This document shows positions 29,906 to 33,972 of a DNA stretch of 33,972 nt, piece after piece; position 1 is the stretch's first letter; each line of letters begins with the position of its first letter. The position numbers were made by a program, and so were the translations under genes. The notes under the pieces were generated by a model. It was not told the origin of the DNA. It did not search any database and saw nothing but the letters and a program-made list of their open reading frames with translations. Source of the stretch: Alphaproteobacteria bacterium (lineage in GTDB: Bacteria > Pseudomonadota > Alphaproteobacteria > SHVW01); contig VGDO01000044.1 of NCBI GenBank assembly GCA_016869645.1, forward strand, positions 1 to 33,972, in the 5' to 3' direction.

Positions 29906-30927
29906 ATGGGCGCTCCCGATGCGGCTCGGGCATTGCCCGGCGTGCGCGCAAGCAAGTCCTTGAGCGGCGTTGCCGGCCGCGCGCCAAAATGCGAAATGAC
30001 TTCGGCGGCGGCGATCGAGCCCAGCCGGCCGCATTGGGCGGCCGGCAGGCGGCGCGTGTAGCCGTAGAGAAAGCCACTGGCATAGAGATCGCCCGCACCA
30101 GTCGTGTCCAAGACTCGCGCAATTGGTTCTGCGGCCACCGGCTCAACCGTCGCGGCCTGAACAACCAGGGAGCCCTTGCCGCTGCGTGTGAGCGCGGTCA
30201 GCTCGCATTCGGTGCGCACGGCAGCGACCGCATGATCGATATCGTCGACCTGGTAGAGCGAAAGGATTTCGGCCTCGTTGGCGAAGAGGATGTCGACGTG
30301 GCTCTTGACCAGGTCGCGGAATTCCCGGCGATGGCGGTCGACGCAAAACGGATCGGACAGGCTGAGAGCCACCTTGCGGCCGGCGGCATGCGCCAGCGCG
30401 GCCGCCTTGCGAAATGCTTCCTTGGCGCGTGGCGGGTCCCACAGGTAGCCCTCGAGATAGGTCACCTGGGCTCCGCCGATCACCATCGGATCGATGTCCT
30501 CGGGACCGAGATCGACGCAGGCGCCGAGATAGGTGTTCATCGTGCGCTGTGCGTCGGGTGTGATGAGGATCAGGCAGCGCGCGGTCGGCGGCCCCGAACT
30601 CGCCGGCGGCGTGTCGAATGCGACGCCTGCTGCGCGAATGTCGTGGCGGAACACCTGGCCCAGCTGATCGTCGCGCACCTTGCCGATATAGGCGCCGCGT
30701 CCGCCGAGCGAGGCGATCCCCGCCATGGTGTTGCCGGCCGATCCGCCGGAGCATTCCACGCCGGGGCCCATGACGCTGTAGAGCTGCTCGGCGCGCTCCG
30801 CATCGATCAGCGTCATGGCGCCCTTGGTCAGGCGATGCCGCGTCAGGAAGTCGTCATCGGCATGGGCGAGCACGTCGACAATCGCATTGCCGATTCCGAC
30901 CACATCGAGCGGTTCGTCCGCCATCAT
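29902..30927 (-). CDS. PfkB-family carbohydrate/adenosine kinase
   Basis: A 341-aa ribokinase-fold kinase. It starts MMADEPLDVVGIGNAIVDVLAH, and CSGGSAGNTMAGIASLGGRGAYIGKV contains the first PfkB signature. The second signature DTTGAGD at 274-280 carries the catalytic base Asp280. The alphaproteobacterial proteins of this type are usually called adenosine kinase, which would salvage adenosine to AMP; ribokinase-like substrates are possible. The first of two adjacent ATGs (30927) is 5 bases after GGAG, the second 8 bases. It heads a tightly packed operon with the AmpG-like permease and macro protein, driven by the promoter at 30982-31009. Confidence 0.87.
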   Translation of the reverse strand: MMADEPLDVVGIGNAIVDVLAHADDDFLTRHRLTKGAMTLIDAERAEQLYSVMGPGVECSGGSAGNTMAGIASLGGRGAYIGKVRDDQLGQVFRHDIRAAGVAFDTPPASSGPPTARCLILITPDAQRTMNTYLGACVDLGPEDIDPMVIGGAQVTYLEGYLWDPPRAKEAFRKAAALAHAAGRKVALSLSDPFCVDRHRREFRDLVKSHVDILFANEAEILSLYQVDDIDHAVAAVRTECELTALTRSGKGSLVVQAATVEPVAAEPIARVLDTTGAGDLYASGFLYGYTRRLPAAQCGRLGSIAAAEVISHFGARPATPLKDLLARTPGNARAASGAPM

Positions 30928-30981
30928 CGCTGCTCCACGTCGATTGCAGGGTGCAATCCGTGCGTCACGGCTGCCCGATCG

Positions 30982-31009
30982 AGTATAGCGACGGCGACAC
31001 TTGCGGCAA
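30982..31009 (-). promoter_or_regulatory. Promoter of the kinase-permease-macro operon
   Basis: TTGCCG (complement of 31004-31009) and TATACT (complement of 30982-30987) are separated by 16 bases and match the sigma70 consensus at 4/6 and 5/6 positions. The predicted start gives a leader of about 45-50 bases to the kinase ATG at 30927. Confidence 0.55.
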
Positions 31010-31015
31010 TCCTGG

Positions 31016-31059
31016 TGCCTGGCTGAAATTGTCCGCAATGGACAATTCTCAGCCAGGCA
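31016..31059. repeat. Long inverted repeat upstream of divergent genes
   Basis: The 19-nt arm at 31016-31034 (TGCCTGGC through TTGTCC) pairs with the arm at 31040-31059 (GGACAATT through CCAGGCA) with one bulged base and a 5-nt loop GCAAT. The stem extends a little further with a wobble pair. It lies 6 bases upstream of the -35 of the kinase operon promoter and about 70 bases before the EI24-protein start. It may be an operator, a bidirectional terminator, or a small mobile palindromic element. Confidence 0.7.
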
Positions 31060-31125
31060 TCAAGCTTGCGGCGAGCAAGCAGGCCCGCTAATCAGGGACA
31101 TTTCGCATCAGGAACACGGCGCCCC

Positions 31126-31854
31126 TTGCTCGCCCACATCGCAAAGTCATTTGGTCAGCTCGACGATCCCGCGATCCGCCGCGTCATTTGGTTCGGCGTC
31201 GGCATGGCCGCTGTCGTCTTCGTCCTGACCTGGCTCGGCCTGTCCTATCTGCTCGATGGTCAGGTTTCGACCGGCTATGCCTGGCTCGACGGCCCGGCCA
31301 ATTGGCTGATCCAGGTGCTGGGCGCCGCCGCCGTGCTGATCATGGTCTGGCTCTTCTATCCTGGCCTGGTCGCTGCCTTCGCGGGCATCTTTCTCGAGTC
31401 GGTTGCCGACGCGGTCGAGCGGCGTCATTACGCGGCCCTGCCGCCGGCGCGCGATCCTTCCATCTTGGAAGGAGTGGCAATCGGGTTACGTTTCGCCGTC
31501 ACGACGATCGCACTCAATCTGCTGGCGCTGCCGTTCTACCTCGCCTTGCCGGCGCTCAACCTCGTCCTCTATCTCGTGCTCAACGGCTGGCTGCTCGGAC
31601 GCAATTTCTACGAAATTGTCGCGTTGCGCCGGCTCCCGCCCGAGCAGGCGGCGAGCGTTCGACGCATGGAGCGATGGCGGCTGCTGAATGCGGGTGTCGT
31701 GATCGCGCTCGCCATGGCCGTGCCCGTGCTCAATCTGCTGGCGCCGATTCTGGCGACGATTTTGATGGTCCACGTGTTTCATGGATTGAAATCCGTTCAA
31801 ATGCTTCGCGAACGGAGCGATAAAACATTGGTTTTCCCCAATAAAATAGGTTAA
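31126..31854 (+). CDS. EI24-family (CysZ-like) integral membrane protein
   Basis: A 242-aa membrane protein with about four to five hydrophobic segments (near 20-42, 60-85, 135-170 and 205-235). The opening FGQLDDPAIRRVIWFGV resembles the alphaproteobacterial EI24-domain proteins, which share a fold with the sulfate channel CysZ. A function in sulfate uptake is not shown by sequence. The start is unclear because no ATG or GTG lies before the first conserved residues; I chose the TTG at 31126, with AGGA 12 bases upstream, and a TTG at 31066 is an alternative. The bactofilin gene follows after 36 bases. Confidence 0.75.
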   Translation: MLAHIAKSFGQLDDPAIRRVIWFGVGMAAVVFVLTWLGLSYLLDGQVSTGYAWLDGPANWLIQVLGAAAVLIMVWLFYPGLVAAFAGIFLESVADAVERRHYAALPPARDPSILEGVAIGLRFAVTTIALNLLALPFYLALPALNLVLYLVLNGWLLGRNFYEIVALRRLPPEQAASVRRMERWRLLNAGVVIALAMAVPVLNLLAPILATILMVHVFHGLKSVQMLRERSDKTLVFPNKIG

Positions 31855-31890
31855 AAGAAGAGTAAGCGACGTTCCAACGAGGGGTGGAAC

Positions 31891-32499
31891 ATGTTCGGCC
31901 GCAAACAAACGGGCGCTGGCAAGGACGGCCCGGAAGTGACGACGGGGCAACCAACACCGCCGCTCTTGGGCGGTGCCGGCGACAACCCAGAACCATCACG
32001 CGCGCAGCCCATGGCCGCACCGCGGCCTGCTGTCGTGTCTGTCGCGCCAGCGCGGCCGACCGAGGTCACCCCGGTTGCACGTCCGGTGATGGCAAAGCCC
32101 GAGCCGCCCCGGCCCGAGCCGGCCAAGTCATCTCAGGTCGAGGGCAAGAAGCTGCTGGTCGGCAAGGACATCTATCTGTCTGGCGAAATCACGGCCTGCG
32201 ACCTGCTGATCGTCGAAGGCCGCATCGAGGCGACGCTCAAGAACAGCGTCGCCGTCGAGATCGCCGAGAGCGGCACGTTCAAGGGCACGGCCGAAATCGA
32301 GAAGGCCGATGTCAGCGGCGTGTTCGAAGGCGACCTGACAGTCCGTGATCGCTTGATCCTGCGCCGCTCCGGCCGGGTGCGAGGCAAGCTGCGCTACGGC
32401 AGCATCCAGATCGAGCCGGGCGGTGAGATCAGCGGATCCATCGAAATCCTGCCCAAGCCGGCGGTGATGGCAGAAGTACAGGCGGCGACCGGCGACTAA
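31891..32499 (+). CDS. Bactofilin family cytoskeletal protein
   Basis: A 202-aa polymer-forming protein. Residues 1-85 are a low-complexity Pro/Ala/Thr-rich arm after the short MFGRKQTG, which in bactofilins often mediates membrane contact. Residues 86-192 form the right-handed beta-helix bactofilin domain, with repeated short strands such as GKDIYLSGEITACDLLIVEG and the segment SGTFKGTAEIEKADVSGVF, and the late RVRGKLRYGSIQIEPGG. Bactofilins assemble without nucleotide and help position peptidoglycan enzymes or stalk and polar proteins. GAGGGGTGG precedes the ATG at 31891. It is probably transcribed with the EI24-type gene upstream and the lipoprotein downstream. Confidence 0.92.
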   Translation: MFGRKQTGAGKDGPEVTTGQPTPPLLGGAGDNPEPSRAQPMAAPRPAVVSVAPARPTEVTPVARPVMAKPEPPRPEPAKSSQVEGKKLLVGKDIYLSGEITACDLLIVEGRIEATLKNSVAVEIAESGTFKGTAEIEKADVSGVFEGDLTVRDRLILRRSGRVRGKLRYGSIQIEPGGEISGSIEILPKPAVMAEVQAATGD

Positions 32500-32526
32500 C
32501 GCCGGCGTGCAGCAGGGGATGAATCC

Positions 32527-33003
32527 ATGCCGGGGGAATCGTTGAGGGGTTTGGCGGCCGCCGTGTTGCTCGCGGGGCTGAGCGCCTGCGTGGCGCCCCG
32601 TCAATCCGATCTGACCAGCGCGCCGGCAACTGCGCTGCCGAACACAGGCGCGGACGGGGCTCAGACGGCTTCGCTCGTCGTGCGGCCCGACACCCAAATG
32701 CCCCGCGAGGAGCCGCGCCGGGCTGATCCCAAGACCCTGGTCGGTCTGACCGGCAAGCAAGTGGCCGAATTGCTCGGGCGACCGGGCTTCGTGCGCCGCG
32801 ACGCGCCGGCCGAGGTCTGGCAGTACCGCGGCGCCGATTGTGTGCTCGATATCTTTCTTTATGCCGAACCCTTGGGTGCCGACGGCGGCACCAAGGTCCA
32901 CCACGTCGAGTTGCGCGCGCGCCAGATGGCGCAGCCCTCGCCGCCGTCGTGCTTCGACGGCATGCTCGGCCGCGCGCGCAAGGCGAGCTTCCCGGGATCC
33001 TGA
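32527..33003 (+). CDS. Small lipoprotein with SmpA/OmlA-like fold
   Basis: A 158-aa predicted lipoprotein. The signal peptide (about 1-20) ends in the lipobox LSAC with the lipidated Cys21. Then comes a polar linker (22-68). The C-terminal domain (about 70-130) reads LVGLTGKQVAELLGRPGFVRRDAPAEVWQYRGADCVLDIFLY, whose main cues are G-x-T-xx-xVxxLLGxP and VWQY, as in SmpA/OmlA-like outer-membrane assembly lipoproteins. The ATG at 32527 follows a GGGGATG-type site. It is 27 bases behind the bactofilin gene. The exact role is unknown. Confidence 0.8.
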   Translation: MPGESLRGLAAAVLLAGLSACVAPRQSDLTSAPATALPNTGADGAQTASLVVRPDTQMPREEPRRADPKTLVGLTGKQVAELLGRPGFVRRDAPAEVWQYRGADCVLDIFLYAEPLGADGGTKVHHVELRARQMAQPSPPSCFDGMLGRARKASFPGS

Positions 33004-33046
33004 CCGGCCGGTCGCGCGGCCATTCTGCGTCCCGGTATTGCCGGAC

Positions 33047-33700
33047 TTAGGCTGCGACCTTGCCCTTGAAGCGGCAAATCTCCATGACCGGGCAGCCCGC
33101 GCAATCCGGCTTGCGCGCCTTGCAGATATAACGGCCGTGCAGGATCAGCCAGTGATGAGCGTGCTGCTTCCAGGTCGTGGGCACGCGCCGCTCGAGCGCG
33201 AGCTCGACCGCGAGCGGCGTCTTGCCCGTCGCCAGGCCGGTGCGATTGGCAACGCGGAAGACGTGGGTGTCGACCGCCATGGTCGGCTCGCCGAAGGCGA
33301 TATTGAGCACAACATTGGCGGTCTTGCGCCCGACGCCGGGCAGCGCTTCCAGCTCGGCGCGGCCGCGCGGCACCTCGCCGCCGTGCCGCTCGATGAGCAG
33401 TTTCGACAGCGCGATGATGTTCTTTGCCTTGGCGTTATAGAGGCCGATCGTCTTGATGTGCTGCTTGAGCCGCGCTTCGCCGAGCTTCAGCATCTTGGCC
33501 GGGGTATCGGCCACCTTGAATAGCGGCTCGGTCGCTTTATTGACGCTGGCATCGGTCGCCTGAGCGGAGAGCACGACCGCGACCAGCAGGGTGTACGGGT
33601 TGAGATGCTCGAGCTCGCCCTTCGGAGCCGGGTTGCGCTCGGCAAGGCGAGCGAAGAACGCGTCGATATCGGCATCTGGCAAGCGCGCCATGACGGGCAT
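33047..33700 (-). CDS. nth: Endonuclease III (DNA glycosylase/AP lyase)
   Basis: A 217-aa base-excision repair enzyme that removes oxidised pyrimidines and nicks abasic sites. The helix-hairpin-helix LPGVGRKTANVVLN carries the catalytic Lys126, and the catalytic Asp144 is in MAVDTHVFRV. The C-terminal 4Fe-4S loop has Cys193, Cys200, Cys203 and Cys209 in the canonical C-x6-C-x2-C-x5-C spacing. The ATG at 33700 gives the usual length; a TTG at 33796 would add 32 residues and an ATG at 33691 would remove three. It converges on the lipoprotein gene with a 43-base gap that holds a GC-rich palindromic stretch. Confidence 0.95.
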   Translation of the reverse strand: MPVMARLPDADIDAFFARLAERNPAPKGELEHLNPYTLLVAVVLSAQATDASVNKATEPLFKVADTPAKMLKLGEARLKQHIKTIGLYNAKAKNIIALSKLLIERHGGEVPRGRAELEALPGVGRKTANVVLNIAFGEPTMAVDTHVFRVANRTGLATGKTPLAVELALERRVPTTWKQHAHHWLILHGRYICKARKPDCAGCPVMEICRFKGKVAA

Positions 33701-33833
33701 GATGCCGCGTCGCCCGGCAGGCGGCAATTCGTCAATCGATGAGGCGGCTTGCGGGCGGCGCAGGGCTAATCTGAACTTTGCCCGAATTTTGACCAAGCCA
33801 CTGATGTGACTCGCGTTTGTCTGCGGGTCCTGA

Positions 33834-33972
33834 CTACAGGCTGGGCTTGACGGCGAGCAGATCGAGTGCGCGGCGCTGGATTTCGGTCGGGGTGGCGAGC
33901 ACCGGGAAGGAGGCTGCGCGGCCGAAGCGGACGGTGTTGCGGGTGAGCGTGGCGAGATCGGCGAGCAGCGAT
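33834..33972 (-). CDS. Transposase, C-terminal fragment cut by window edge
   Basis: The minus strand entering from the right edge reads SLLADLATLTRNTVRF, then PVLATPTEIQRRALDLLAVKPSL and a TAG at 33836-33834. The pattern of DLATLTRN, then TTP-like TPTxxQRRALDLL matches, as I recall, the C-termini of IS1634/IS4-type DDE transposases. Only 46 codons are seen, so the family is tentative and the catalytic residues are outside the window. The end of the element probably lies between this stop and nth (33701-33833), where no repeat could be paired. Confidence 0.55.
   Translation of the reverse strand, partial: SLLADLATLTRNTVRFGRAASFPVLATPTEIQRRALDLLAVKPSL

Overview
The window is high-GC chromosomal DNA that reads as an alphaproteobacterium, probably of the Rhodospirillales/Reyranella-like part of the class. 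This is an inference from gene order and protein style: a DapC-like aminotransferase beside ftsK with lolA nearby, dnaN-recF-gyrB, a phoR-pstSCAB-phoU-phoB cluster, an alpha-type Hsp20 and a bactofilin. Both edges cut into transposase genes. The left edge has the first ten codons of an IS630-type transposase and the right edge has the last ~46 codons of another transposase, so the block is bracketed by mobile DNA.

Layout. 1-126: end of an IS630-like element. 168-1000: small heat-shock gene with a downstream small ORF; its leader looks like a ROSE-type RNA thermometer. 1213-4897: dapC-like aminotransferase and ftsK. 5017-10022: an apparent insertion between ftsK and lolA. It holds a 74-aa exported Cys-containing peptide gene, an FNR/FixK-like box, a FecCD-type ABC importer (permease, ATPase, binding protein) and a Sel1-repeat gene split by one in-frame TAG. 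10132-12497: lolA, a convergent fatty-acid-hydroxylase-type membrane enzyme and a 2OG-Fe(II)-oxygenase-like protein. 12761-17671: dnaN-recF-gyrB, translationally coupled, without dnaA next to it. 17775-24595: the complete phosphate regulon module phoR, pstS, pstC, pstA, pstB, phoU, phoB, with phased Pho half-sites before pstS and a strong hairpin between pstS and pstC.

24630-28017 (minus strand): a compact accessory module. A PadR-family regulator with six cysteines controls a flavin-dependent oxidoreductase with a Cys-pair-rich C-terminal tail and an MFS transporter; a remnant of a second MFS gene lies beyond. Two sigma70-like promoters, one before the regulator and one before the oxidoreductase, both carry the motif TGCATCGA inside the -35/-10 spacer. 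This suggests a self-contained regulon responding to a thiol-reactive metal or metalloid, with arsenic or antimony as my best guess. I regard it as the most interesting system here.

28038-30927 (minus strand): an overlapping operon of a PfkB/adenosine-type kinase, an AmpG-like permease and a macro-domain ADP-ribose hydrolase. A clear promoter precedes it, with a large inverted repeat just upstream. 31126-33003 (plus): an EI24-family membrane protein, a bactofilin and a small lipoprotein. 33047-33700 (minus): endonuclease III. No rRNA, tRNA, CRISPR array or replication origin was recognised. No gene-free stretch exceeds 300 bases; the longest are 5242-5515 and 12498-12760, both described below.
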